This document shows, piece by piece, positions 17,724 through 24,806 of a stretch of DNA of 64,000 nt. Source of the stretch: Laedolimicola ammoniilytica (lineage in GTDB: Bacteria; Bacillota; Clostridia; Lachnospirales; Lachnospiraceae); contig NZ_JAOQKC010000006.1 in assembly GCF_025567165.1 (NCBI RefSeq), positions 124,001 to 188,000 of the forward strand, written 5' to 3'. Position 1 is the stretch's first letter. Every line of letters starts with the position of its first letter. The translations under genes were made by a program, and so were the position numbers. The notes under the pieces are model-generated. The model had not been told where the DNA came from. It did no database searches and was given only the letters and a program-made list of their open reading frames with translations.

Positions 17724-18100
17724 TTCCCACGCTCCCTTCTCTCCCGGTCCAGGAAATCCTGCAATTCATCCAAATCCTCATCGGAGAGCTCGTCCCCGCT
17801 GCCCAGGGCCGCTATAAAATTCCCCACAGAATTCTGATACAACCGCTTCCAGATGCTGCGGCTCTCCTCCTTCAGATACGCGTTCTTCGGCACCGCCGCC
17901 TCATAGACATTGCTCTTTCCCTCCCGGTACACGTCCACGAAGCCCTTCTCCTGCAGTCTGGACAGGAAAGACAGGATGGTGGTGGCCGAAAGCTTCCGAT
18001 CCACCGGCAGCTGATACTCAATCTCAAGCCGGGTCACCGGATGCCCGGCGTCCCAGATAATCTGCATTAGCTCCAGCTCAGAATCTGGCAGTCGTTTCAT
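17720..18100 (-). CDS. BlaI/MecI-family transcriptional repressor
   Basis: 126 residues, the normal length. An N-terminal winged helix (LPDSELELMQIIWDAGHPVT, then LSATTILSFLSRLQEKGF) binds DNA as a dimer, and the C-terminal helices dimerise. In the family, cleavage by the paired M56 protease releases the operator. GGAGG lies nine bases before the ATG. The stop overlaps the M56 gene start (ATGA), so regulator and protease are translationally coupled. A strong promoter with a 16-base perfect dyad just downstream of the -10 sits about 60-120 bases upstream and is the likely autoregulatory site. Confidence 0.92.
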   Translation of the reverse strand: MKRLPDSELELMQIIWDAGHPVTRLEIEYQLPVDRKLSATTILSFLSRLQEKGFVDVYREGKSNVYEAAVPKNAYLKEESRSIWKRLYQNSVGNFIAALGSGDELSDEDLDELQDFLDRERRERGK

Positions 18101-18162
18101 ACGCGAAAACCTCCTTTCGCTCTTTTCCTTCGTAAAAATCTTCTAAAATCGCCAATTCTTTT

Positions 18163-18178
18163 TTCGGCATTTGCCGAA
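18163..18178. promoter_or_regulatory. Candidate operator for the BlaI-like repressor
   Basis: TTCGGCA-TT-TGCCGAA is a perfect 7-2-7 inverted repeat about 15 bases downstream of the blaI -10 box, in the transcribed leader. A second palindrome AACTTAAGTT (18183-18192) lies between it and the -10, at the expected transcription start. Neither matches the TACA/TGTA dyad of staphylococcal BlaI sites. Confidence 0.5.
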
Positions 18179-18193
18179 CAGAAACTTAAGTTC

Positions 18194-18222
18194 ATTTTAC
18201 ATTTGATAAAAGTATCTGTCAA
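18194..18222 (-). promoter_or_regulatory. Promoter of the blaI-M56-PH operon
   Basis: On the minus strand a perfect TTGACA (18217-18222) and TAAAAT (18194-18199) are 17 bases apart, about 94 bases before the blaI start. Confidence 0.8.
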
Positions 18223-18322
18223 GCAAATGAATTCCGATTTTTCTTAATATTTTATGAAAACAGGAAACGCCTATAAATTTCCGATCCGTTGTCATTTATT
18301 TATCCTCAGCTTTCTATCTTTC

Positions 18323-18351
18323 TTGTAAAGAAGGAAAATTTATACTATAAT
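18323..18351 (+). promoter_or_regulatory. Promoter of the FMN-dependent dehydrogenase gene
   Basis: TTGTAA (18323-18328) and a perfect TATAAT (18346-18351) with a 17-base spacer, about 70 bases before the start codon. It diverges from the blaI promoter, 100 bases away. Confidence 0.75.
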
Positions 18352-18420
18352 CAACACGGATCTTTCACGATTTTATCATTTAGAATCGTATGGAACATAA
18401 CTTAAGAAAGAGGTATGGGT

Positions 18421-19437
18421 ATGAATTACAACGAATGCATCGAACTGGCCAGAGGCCGTGTGGGCAAGGTCTGTAAGGCCTGTCCCGAGTGCAACGGCCG
18501 GGCCTGCGGCAACAAAATGCCCGGTCCAGGAGCCAAGGGCATCGGCGACACCGCCATCCGTAACTATAACAAATGGAAGGAAATCCGGGTTCAGATGGAC
18601 ACCCTGGTGAAAAAACGTCCCATCGACACCAGCCTGTCCCTGTTCGGCAAAACCTTCCGGTACCCGTTCTTCGCGGGCCCCGTGGGCGCTGTGAACCTGC
18701 ACTACGGCGACTCCCTGAACGACGTGAGCTACAATGATATCCTGGTCTCCGCCTGCGCGGAATTCGGCATCGCGGCTTTCACCGGCGACGGCACCGACAG
18801 CAACGTCATGGTGGCAGCCACCAGAGCCATTAAGAATGCGAAGGGCTTTGGTATCCCCACCGTCAAGCCCTGGAACATCGAGACCATCCGGGAGAAAATG
18901 GCCCTGGTACACGACGCGGATCCCTTCGCCGTGGCCATGGACATCGACGCCGCAGGCCTTCCGTTCCTTCAGAATCTGAATCCGCCCGCCGGAAGTAAGT
19001 CCGTAGAAGAGCTGAAAGCTATCCGGGAAGCCGCAGGCGTACCCTTCATCGTAAAAGGTATCATGACCGTCAAAGGAGCTCTGAAAGCGAAAGAAGCCGG
19101 CGCCGCAGCCATCGTCGTATCCAATCACGGCGGCCGCGTCCTTGACCAGTGCCCCGCCACCGCGGAAGTCCTGGAGGAGATCGCCGAAGCCGTGGGCGGT
19201 TCCATGAAGATTCTCGTGGACGGTGGCATCCGCTCCGGCACGGACGTCTTCAAGGCCCTGGCTCTGGGAGCCGACGCAGTCATCATCGCCCGTCCCTTCG
19301 TCACAGCTGTGTACGGCGGCGGCCGGGAGGGCGTCGAGTCCTATATCAACAAAATCGGCGCGGAGCTCAAGGACACCATGGCCATGTGCGGCGTCGCGTC
19401 CCTCGACGAGATCACCCGGGACTGTGTCCGCAGATAG
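18421..19437 (+). CDS. FMN-dependent alpha-hydroxy-acid dehydrogenase/oxidase
   Basis: About 338 residues with the TIM-barrel of the FMN_dh family. The active-site block VVSNHGGRVLDQ carries the catalytic His and Arg, and ILVDGGIRSGTDVFKAL with IIARPF binds the FMN phosphate. Members oxidise 2-hydroxy acids such as lactate or glycolate to 2-oxo acids; the acceptor in an anaerobe is unlikely to be oxygen. The N-terminus holds a cysteine-rich stretch, CKACPECNGRAC (near residues 20-31), absent from the classic aerobic oxidases and suggestive of a metal or Fe-S site. The ATG at 18421 is seven bases after AGAGG; the ATG two codons earlier is too close. It has its own promoter and terminator. Confidence 0.87.
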   Translation: MNYNECIELARGRVGKVCKACPECNGRACGNKMPGPGAKGIGDTAIRNYNKWKEIRVQMDTLVKKRPIDTSLSLFGKTFRYPFFAGPVGAVNLHYGDSLNDVSYNDILVSACAEFGIAAFTGDGTDSNVMVAATRAIKNAKGFGIPTVKPWNIETIREKMALVHDADPFAVAMDIDAAGLPFLQNLNPPAGSKSVEELKAIREAAGVPFIVKGIMTVKGALKAKEAGAAAIVVSNHGGRVLDQCPATAEVLEEIAEAVGGSMKILVDGGIRSGTDVFKALALGADAVIIARPFVTAVYGGGREGVESYINKIGAELKDTMAMCGVASLDEITRDCVRR

Positions 19438-19456
19438 CAAAAAGCCCTTTACGTTT

Positions 19457-19495
19457 TCTGTCTTTTCCGTTAAGATAAAAGACAGATAGTTTTTT
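19457..19495 (+). terminator. Terminator after the FMN-dependent dehydrogenase gene
   Basis: TCTGTCTTTT (19457-19466) and AAAAGACAGA (19477-19486) form a 10-bp stem with a 10-base loop, then TAG and six Ts. It ends just before the cyclophilin RBS. A possible cyclophilin promoter (TTTACG, 17 bases, TAAGAT) overlaps it. Confidence 0.65.
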
Positions 19496-19515
19496 ATAAA
19501 AAAGGAGAATTCAAT

Positions 19516-20037
19516 ATGGCACAGAATCCAGTCGTTACATTTGAAATGGAAAACGGCGATCTCATCAAGGCAGAGCTCTACCCCGAAATCGCCCCCAACA
19601 CCGTCAACAACTTCATCAGCCTGGTAAAGAAGGGCTTCTACAACGGCCTGATTTTCCATCGGGTTATCAATGGCTTCATGATCCAGGGCGGCTGCCCGGA
19701 CGGTATCGGCACCGGCGGACCGGGCTACTCCATCAAGGGCGAGTTTGCCCAGAACGGCGTTCAGAACGATCTGGCCCACACACCGGGCGTCCTCTCCATG
19801 GCCAGAGCCATGCATCCGGACTCCGCAGGTTCCCAGTTCTTCATCATGCATAAGACCAGCCCCCATCTGGACGGCTCCTACGCCGCCTTCGGCAAGGTCA
19901 TCGAGGGCCTGGACGTGGTAGACAAGATCGCCACCACCCGGACTGATTTCCGGGATCGCCCCATGACTCCGCAGGTCATGAAGAGCGTCACCGTGGACAC
20001 CTTCGGCGTGGACTATCCGGAACCGGAGACTTTATAA
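19516..20037 (+). CDS. Peptidyl-prolyl cis-trans isomerase, cyclophilin type
   Basis: 173 residues, a single cyclophilin domain with no signal peptide, so cytoplasmic. Catalytic and binding blocks are present: FHRVINGFMIQGG with the catalytic Arg near residue 55, GVLSMARAMHPDSAGSQFFI, and FGKVIEGLDVVDKI. It speeds proline isomerisation during folding. The RBS AGGAG is eight bases before the ATG. It sits directly after a terminator, so it probably has its own weak promoter or relies on read-through. A strong terminator follows. Confidence 0.95.
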   Translation: MAQNPVVTFEMENGDLIKAELYPEIAPNTVNNFISLVKKGFYNGLIFHRVINGFMIQGGCPDGIGTGGPGYSIKGEFAQNGVQNDLAHTPGVLSMARAMHPDSAGSQFFIMHKTSPHLDGSYAAFGKVIEGLDVVDKIATTRTDFRDRPMTPQVMKSVTVDTFGVDYPEPETL

Positions 20038-20048
20038 GCATTTTTCTC

Positions 20049-20082
20049 AGACGGAAAACCGCGAACGGTTTTCCGTCTTTTT
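20049..20082 (+). terminator. Terminator after the cyclophilin gene
   Basis: AGACGGAAAACCG (20049-20061) and its perfect complement (20066-20078) enclose a CGAA loop, with a T run to 20082. The T run overlaps the stop codon of the convergent deacetylase gene. There is no T run on the minus-strand side. Confidence 0.85.
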
Positions 20083-20800
20083 ATTCCAGAATCAGCTCAT
20101 CGGCCGTCACAAATTCATAGCCTTTCTTCTGCAGCTCATCCACGATTCGGAGGGCCGCCTCCACGGTGGTTCGGTAGGAATCGTGCATGAGGATCACGTC
20201 GTTCTCCTCCACATCTTCCAGCACCTCCCGGACGATCCGGTCCGTATTTTTCACCTTCCAGTCCAGGGTATCCAGGGTCCAGAATACCGGGATCATCATG
20301 ACCTGACATTCCAGCTCCTTATTCCAGTTGCCGTAGGGCGGGCGCACATACTCCACCTGCTGCCCGGTAATGGCGCGGATGGCCTCGCTGGTGTCCCTTA
20401 TCTCCGCACAGGCCTCCTCCATGGACAGGCTATTGATATCCACATGGTAAAAGGTATGGTTGCCGATGAGATGCCCCTCCTCGCTCATGCGGCGGATCAC
20501 GTCCTCCCGGCCCTCGATATTCTCCCCCAGCAGGAAAAAGGTGACCTTCACACCCCGCTCCGCAAGACCGTCCAGCAATAAATCCGTATAATAGGGATGA
20601 GGACCGTCGTCGAAGGTCAGGGCAATCCGTCGGGTCTCGACGCCTGCCTCCACTGCATTCGCGCCCGCCAGAACCTTTTGAGCCTCCTTTTCCATCCTGA
20701 CCCGGAAACCGGCCGCCGTCAGCGTAAGCGTCAGACCCAGAAAGCCGATCAGAAAGCCCCGCTTCCACTTAGGAATCCGCCTGATTTTCTCATTATTCAC
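20081..20800 (-). CDS. Polysaccharide deacetylase (NodB-homology), membrane anchored
   Basis: 239 residues. An uncleaved signal anchor (about 15-33) puts the enzyme outside. NodB motifs are intact: TFDDGPH with the catalytic and zinc Asp, NHTFYH with the two zinc His, RPPYGNWN, DTLDW and ILMHD. It probably removes acetyl groups from peptidoglycan N-acetylglucosamine or another surface glycan, as PgdA/PdaA-type enzymes do. The start is a GTG at 20798-20800 with GGAG seven bases upstream. It begins 72 bp after a membrane protein gene on the same strand, separated by a hairpin. Confidence 0.88.
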   Translation of the reverse strand: MNNEKIRRIPKWKRGFLIGFLGLTLTLTAAGFRVRMEKEAQKVLAGANAVEAGVETRRIALTFDDGPHPYYTDLLLDGLAERGVKVTFFLLGENIEGREDVIRRMSEEGHLIGNHTFYHVDINSLSMEEACAEIRDTSEAIRAITGQQVEYVRPPYGNWNKELECQVMMIPVFWTLDTLDWKVKNTDRIVREVLEDVEENDVILMHDSYRTTVEAALRIVDELQKKGYEFVTADELILE

Positions 20801-20840
20801 GTTCCGTCTCCGGTTCGTTTTTCCTATAATATATGCAGAA

Positions 20841-20864
20841 GGAGCAGGCGTATGAGCCTGCTCC
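20841..20864 (-). terminator. Strong hairpin between the membrane protein and deacetylase genes
   Basis: GGAGCAGGC and GCCTGCTCC form a perfect 9-bp stem with a 6-base loop, 9 bp after the membrane protein stop. On the minus strand only TTCT follows, so it may be a weak terminator or a 3'-end stabiliser. Confidence 0.5.
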
Positions 20865-20872
20865 CTGTCTTT

Positions 20873-21349
20873 TTACTGTTCCCCGTTATCGTCCTCTGGG
20901 TCTGCCTCTGTCTCTGCTTCCGTCCCGGTTTCTTCTTTTCCGTTTTCAAACTCCGGCCGGATCTTCCGTTTCATCTGCGTCGCGACAAAATAGATCAGCA
21001 CCGGGATCAGGAAATCATTTCCCGCCTCGGAATTCATCCCGGAGATCCAGTAAAACAGCGCTCCCGCACCGATCACGTCCGCCGCCAGGATCTTCAGGTA
21101 CGCCGATTTCCGATCCGGGGTCAGATCCTGCAGAAGCCCCGTCTTCCAGGGTTCCACCACGTCGGAGAAAACCAGATAAACCGTCACGAACAGTATCAGA
21201 AGGATCTCGAACAGAATCATGTTAATGTCCTTCGTGATCAGGCCATAGACCGCATAGCCGATGACGATCAAGGTCATGGCCAGGAGTACCCGCATGGTCA
21301 GCTTCTGCGCTGCTTTTTTCTTTTTTTCCATCGCTTCTTTGTTTTCCAT
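20873..21349 (-). CDS. Small membrane protein with four hydrophobic segments, function unknown
   Basis: 158 residues. A Lys-rich start leads into hydrophobic segments at about 20-38, 45-62, 85-103 and 112-126, then a KRKIRPEFE linker and a strongly acidic tail rich in Glu and Thr. It resembles small uncharacterised membrane proteins common in Lachnospiraceae, and I cannot assign a function. It has a good promoter (TTGCAA, 17, TACACT) and a hairpin after the stop, so it is probably a single-gene unit divergent from the DUF4250 gene. Confidence 0.75.
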   Translation of the reverse strand: MENKEAMEKKKKAAQKLTMRVLLAMTLIVIGYAVYGLITKDINMILFEILLILFVTVYLVFSDVVEPWKTGLLQDLTPDRKSAYLKILAADVIGAGALFYWISGMNSEAGNDFLIPVLIYFVATQMKRKIRPEFENGKEETGTEAETEADPEDDNGEQ

Positions 21350-21384
21350 ATTTTTCCTTCTCCTTTGTAAACTCTCTGTCTCCT

Positions 21385-21413
21385 AGTGTACCAGAAAAAA
21401 ATACACCTTGCAA
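21385..21413 (-). promoter_or_regulatory. Promoter of the small membrane protein gene, -35 shared with the divergent gene
   Basis: TTGCAA (21408-21413) and TACACT (21385-21390, minus strand) are 17 bases apart. TTGCAA is its own complement, and on the plus strand it is 17 bases from TACAGT (21431-21436), a possible promoter for the DUF4250 gene. Confidence 0.58.
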
Positions 21414-21472
21414 GTTTCCACAGGATGTCTTACAGTTACCATATATTTTACTATGACAGGAGGTAATGTCCC

Positions 21473-21646
21473 ATGGCACCCAAAGACCCTGCGATGCTCT
21501 TAAGCTGGATCAATACGCAGCTCCGTGACTTCTATCCGTCCCTGGACGAGCTCTGTGGCGCAGAGAACCTGGAGCGGAAAGCTGTCGAAGCATCCCTCTC
21601 TTCCATTGACTACGCTTACGACCCCGGCACCAATCAATTCATCTGA
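21473..21646 (+). CDS. DUF4250-type small protein
   Basis: A 57-residue protein starting MAPKDPAMLLSWINTQLRDF, with YPSLDELC and a C-terminal YDPGTNQFI. The pattern of PKDP, a predicted helix, RDFYPSLDELC and the final NQF matches the small DUF4250 family found across Clostridia; function unknown. AGGAGG lies nine bases before the ATG, and a strong terminator follows seven bases after the stop, which makes a real gene very likely despite its size. It is cytoplasmic and monocistronic. Confidence 0.85.
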   Translation: MAPKDPAMLLSWINTQLRDFYPSLDELCGAENLERKAVEASLSSIDYAYDPGTNQFI

Positions 21647-21652
21647 ATGAAA

Positions 21653-21684
21653 CAGGGCCCGCTGTTCTCGGACAGCGGGCCCTG
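21653..21684. terminator. Bidirectional terminator between the DUF4250 gene and nagB
   Basis: CAGGGCCCGCTGT and ACAGCGGGCCCTG form a perfect 13-bp GC-rich stem with a 6-base loop between two convergent genes. T-rich sequence follows on the plus side. Confidence 0.8.
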
Positions 21685-21701
21685 CTTCATTCTGTTATTT
21701 T

Positions 21702-22433
21702 CTATTTCTGTACCTTGGACATAGCTGCTTCATCGCAAATCACGGTTACGTTCGGATGGAACTGGATGATGGAAGCCGGAACCTCCGGGGTTACCTCGCC
21801 GTAGAAGGCCTTTGCCACGATATCAGCCTTATCTGCGCCCGTCACAACCATCAGGATCTTCTTCGCGGACATAATGGTTCCGATGCCCATGGTGTATGCC
21901 TGACGCGGTACGTCGTCGATGGACTCGAAGAAACGCTTGTTGGCCTCGATGGTCATCTCTGTCAGGTCTACGCAATGTGTCGCTTTATCGAAGAAGCTGT
22001 TCGGCTCGTTGAATCCGATGTGTCCGTCATGACCGATACCCAGAAGCTGAATATCAATGCCGCCGAGCTCCTTGATCAGTGCCTCGTAACGCTTGCTCTC
22101 CTTCTCCGGATCCGGCTCGGTTCCGTCCGGTACGTTGGTGCGGCTCGGGTCGATGTTGATTCTGCTGAACAGATGCTTGTTCATGAAGTAGTAGTAGCTC
22201 TGGTCATTGTCATGATCCAGTCCTCTGTACTCGTCAAGGTTTACCGTAGCAGCCTTGGAGAAGTCTACCTCTCCGTTCTTGCACCACTCAGCCAGGCAGT
22301 CATAGATGCCGATGGGGGTGGAGCCGGTCGCCAGACCAAGAACGCTATCCGGCTTCTCGATCACCTGCGCTGCCAGAATGTGCGCTGCCATCTTGCTCAG
22401 TTCTTCATAGTTCTTTACGGTAATGATATTCAT
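21702..22433 (-). CDS. nagB: Glucosamine-6-phosphate deaminase
   Basis: 243 residues, full length. It converts glucosamine-6-phosphate to fructose-6-phosphate and ammonia, feeding amino sugars into glycolysis. Signatures include LGLATGSTPIGIYD (phosphate binding), NLDEYRGL with the catalytic Asp, and LGIGHDGHIGFNEP with the catalytic His. AGGAGGG is seven bases before the ATG. No nagA or sugar transporter is adjacent; it is transcribed alone from a good promoter about 80 bases upstream. Confidence 0.97.
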   Translation of the reverse strand: MNIITVKNYEELSKMAAHILAAQVIEKPDSVLGLATGSTPIGIYDCLAEWCKNGEVDFSKAATVNLDEYRGLDHDNDQSYYYFMNKHLFSRINIDPSRTNVPDGTEPDPEKESKRYEALIKELGGIDIQLLGIGHDGHIGFNEPNSFFDKATHCVDLTEMTIEANKRFFESIDDVPRQAYTMGIGTIMSAKKILMVVTGADKADIVAKAFYGEVTPEVPASIIQFHPNVTVICDEAAMSKVQK

Positions 22434-22511
22434 AGTAATTCCCTCCTGAAATCAATATTTCACATAGGTTTGATACCGTGGTCTCCCTTGCACGATATCA
22501 TCGATATTTTT

Positions 22512-22540
22512 ATCTTAGCAATGGGAAAAGCCTGTGTCAA
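22512..22540 (-). promoter_or_regulatory. nagB promoter
   Basis: On the minus strand a perfect TTGACA (22535-22540) and TAAGAT (22512-22517) have a 17-base spacer. The leader is about 70 bases with no evident riboswitch. The remaining stretch 22541-22710 shows no gene. Confidence 0.75.
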
Positions 22541-22710
22541 CGGCATTACCGATTTGTACAACTTATTTGTGTTTTTGTGACACTTTTTCCAAAATCTACA
22601 CAATCCCACTTATGTCAGACAACTTTCCACATTTTCTGCGGAGGGTTTTTTGCTCTATAGGAAGCATAACTTTCACGCTTTCATGTAACATGGTATTTCC
22701 TACAGAGGAA

Positions 22711-22751
22711 GAAAAATACGGGCGGCAGGTTTCTCGCCTGTCCGCCCGTAT
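22711..22751 (-). terminator. Terminator of the yicC-gmk-rpoZ operon
   Basis: ATACGGGCGG plus CAGG pairs with CCTG and CCGCCCGTAT around one bulge and a 7-base loop (22716-22751). On the minus strand a TTTTTCTTC run follows, 27 bases after the rpoZ stop. Confidence 0.8.
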
Positions 22752-22777
22752 GAAAAATCGCTGTGTCTTTTTCCGGC

Positions 22778-23143
22778 TTACTCTTCGCCGTCTGCAGCAG
22801 CCTCTTTTTCTGCTTCCTCTTCTGCCTCTGCCGCGCGCTCCGCAGCCATTTCCTCATTGTAATGATCTGCGTGAAGCACTGCGCGCTCCGCGTCCATCTC
22901 ATCTGAGGAGTCATCATCCTCCGGCATGATCTTGATCAGGCCCTGTTCCAGTTCCTGGATAGCAATGGACAGCGGCTTCTTGCCCTTGCCGTTTACGAAC
23001 GGCTCCTCGCCGCCGATGATCTGACGGGCACGCTTAGAGGTAGCCAGCACGATGGAATAACGGCTGTTCACGACCGGAGTTTCGCCCTCCTCTACCTCGC
23101 TGTTGACGACCTTCATTAAATCGGAATATGACGGATGTAACAT
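22778..23143 (-). CDS. rpoZ: RNA polymerase omega subunit with acidic C-terminal extension
   Basis: 121 residues. The first 75 match the omega fold (MLHPSYSDLM, NSRYSIVLATSKRARQII, KPLSIAIQELEQGLI), which binds the beta' C-terminus and stabilises RNA polymerase. The final 45 residues are very acidic and Ala/Glu-rich (AERAAEAEEEAEKEAAADGE), longer than the core family. It is the third gene after yicC and gmk with a 9-bp gap from gmk, an order conserved in many Firmicutes. Confidence 0.93.
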   Translation of the reverse strand: MLHPSYSDLMKVVNSEVEEGETPVVNSRYSIVLATSKRARQIIGGEEPFVNGKGKKPLSIAIQELEQGLIKIMPEDDDSSDEMDAERAVLHADHYNEEMAAERAAEAEEEAEKEAAADGEE

Positions 23144-23152
23144 GTTTTCACC

Positions 23153-23782
23153 TTAACCTTTCTGAAATTTGCTGATATCTTTTTTGATCGTGTTAATAAG
23201 CTCCAGATTGCGGGAGACACGGCTGTGTTCGCCCTGGATAATCTGATGCACCTGTGTAACACAGGTATCTAAATCATCATTGATGATGAAATAATCATAA
23301 TTCTCGATGCCCGCGGCCTCCTCGGAAGCACGGGAAAGACGCTTTTCTACCACGTCCAGGCTTTCCGTTCCCCGGCCTATCAGGCGGTTCTTCAGGGTCT
23401 CCGCGTCCGGTGTGGATACAAATAATAATAAGGTATCCGGGAACCGCTTTTTAATCTGCAAAGCGCCCTGAATCTCGATTTCCAGAATCACATCCCTGCC
23501 CAGGGCCAGCTGTTCTTCCACATAAGCCCGGGGGGTTCCGTAATAATTGCCCACATAGCAGGCGTGCTCAATGAGCGCGTCGTCGGCTATCATCTGTTCG
23601 AATTCTTCTTTGGTGCGGAAAAAATACTCTCTTCCATCCAACTCGCCCTCTCTTGGGCTGCGAGTGGTCGCTGAGATGGAAAGGGCGTAATTATCATAAC
23701 GTCCCACCAGTTCCTTCATCAGCGTTCCTTTTCCTGCTCCGGAGAAGCCGGACACAACCAGTAAAATTCCTTTTCTGTCCAT
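23153..23782 (-). CDS. gmk: Guanylate kinase
   Basis: About 209 residues. It phosphorylates GMP to GDP. The P-loop SGFSGAGKGT near residue 11 has Phe where most have Pro; SATTRSPREGE and the EIEIQGALQIKK segment bind GMP and Mg. The ATG at 23780-23782 follows AGGGAG by six to seven bases; a longer frame beginning upstream overlaps yicC and lacks support. It is flanked by yicC and rpoZ in the conserved order. Confidence 0.96.
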   Translation of the reverse strand: MDRKGILLVVSGFSGAGKGTLMKELVGRYDNYALSISATTRSPREGELDGREYFFRTKEEFEQMIADDALIEHACYVGNYYGTPRAYVEEQLALGRDVILEIEIQGALQIKKRFPDTLLLFVSTPDAETLKNRLIGRGTESLDVVEKRLSRASEEAAGIENYDYFIINDDLDTCVTQVHQIIQGEHSRVSRNLELINTIKKDISKFQKG

Positions 23783-23792
23783 CTTATTCTCC

Positions 23793-24671
23793 CTACTCAA
23801 TATTCTGAATCTGTTCCCGGACTTTTTCGATGCCGGTCTTCAGTTCAATGGCGTGATTGGAAATCTCCAGGTCGTTGGCTTTGGAAAGGATTGTGTTGGC
23901 CTCCCGGTTCATCTCCTGGGCGATGAAGTCAAGCTTGCGGCCCACGCTCTCTTTCTCTTCCAGTGTGGCTCTCGTATGCTCGATGTGGCTGCGGAGTCTC
24001 ACGATCTCCTCGTCCACGCAGATCTTATCCGCAAAAATGGTGACCTCGGAAGCGATGCGGCTCTCCTCGATCTGGGTGTCTGCCAGGAGCTCCTTCACCT
24101 TTGCCTCCAGCTTTGCCCGGTACTCGGCCACGATCTGCGGGGATCGCTCCTCCACATAATCCACATGGATCAGCAGCTCGTCGAGCTTTGCCAAGAGATC
24201 CCGCTTCAGGTTCTCGCCCTCGGTCACCCGGGCAGCCACGAACTGTCCGCAGGCGCCCTTCAGGGCCTCTTCCAGAAGCTTCCAGAGCTCCTCCTCGTCA
24301 TCCTGTACCTCTTCCATAACCAGAACTTCCGGATAACGGGACAGGGCTCCTACCTTCACGTCCTGCTCCAGGCCGAAGTCCTCTGCCATCTGGTTTAAGT
24401 ATTTCAGATATTCCGCGGCAATCTCTTTATTATAATGGAGCGCCATATTGCTCTCCGACAGATCCTCGTAGGTGATGAAGACGTCCACCTTTCCGCGCTG
24501 GATGTAGGTCTTCAGGAGGCTTCGGATGGCAGATTCAAAATAGTTCAGCTTCTTCGGCATCTTGATGGCCACGTCCAGATATCTGTGGTTGACGGACTTC
24601 ATCTCCACCGTCATTTTCCGTTCCCCTTCGGATACCTCGCATCGGCCAAAGCCTGTCATACTCTTTACCAT
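23793..24671 (-). CDS. yicC: YicC/YloC-family endoribonuclease
   Basis: About 292 residues with the family N-terminus MVKSMTGFGR, the EMKSVNHRYLD block, and the C-terminal DUF1732 segment (IAQEMNREANTILSKAND). E. coli YicC is an endoribonuclease involved in RNA turnover. The ATG at 24669-24671 is chosen: GGAG lies nine bases upstream, and the mapped promoter would start transcription near 24728, after the beginning of the longer open frame. It heads yicC-gmk-rpoZ and its promoter overlaps that of divergent rqcH. Confidence 0.9.
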   Translation of the reverse strand: MVKSMTGFGRCEVSEGERKMTVEMKSVNHRYLDVAIKMPKKLNYFESAIRSLLKTYIQRGKVDVFITYEDLSESNMALHYNKEIAAEYLKYLNQMAEDFGLEQDVKVGALSRYPEVLVMEEVQDDEEELWKLLEEALKGACGQFVAARVTEGENLKRDLLAKLDELLIHVDYVEERSPQIVAEYRAKLEAKVKELLADTQIEESRIASEVTIFADKICVDEEIVRLRSHIEHTRATLEEKESVGRKLDFIAQEMNREANTILSKANDLEISNHAIELKTGIEKVREQIQNIE

Positions 24672-24734
24672 GGTTGTTTTCTCCGCTCTGCAGTGTCTTT
24701 TCTTCCGAGTCTTTGCACTGCTCATTTGGATTTC

Positions 24735-24763
24735 ATTGTAGTTGAATTTTTTCAACATGTCAA
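24735..24763 (-). promoter_or_regulatory. Promoter of yicC-gmk-rpoZ
   Basis: On the minus strand TTGACA (24758-24763) and TACAAT (24735-24740) are exactly 17 bases apart. It occupies nearly the same DNA as the rqcH promoter on the other strand. Confidence 0.82.
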
Positions 24764-24770
24764 GTATACT
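24742..24770 (+). promoter_or_regulatory. rqcH promoter overlapping the yicC promoter
   Basis: TTGAAT (24742-24747) and TATACT (24765-24770) with a 17-base spacer. Start of transcription near 24777 leaves a 30-base leader. The GTTGAA/TTCAAC dyad (24741-24756) lies in the shared region. Confidence 0.68.
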
Positions 24771-24806
24771 AATGGAAAAAGCTAGTTTAAGGAGGCCGTT
24801 TTCACC

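Noticed and set aside
18376..19866. A 496-codon minus-strand frame opposite the FMN dehydrogenase and cyclophilin genes
   Set aside because: It spans two clearly coding plus-strand genes, a promoter and a terminator; composition is that of a codon-bias shadow.
24671..24758. Longer yicC start at 24758
   Set aside because: The extra 29 codons overlap both promoters and have no RBS; the family begins at the MVKSMTGFGR start.
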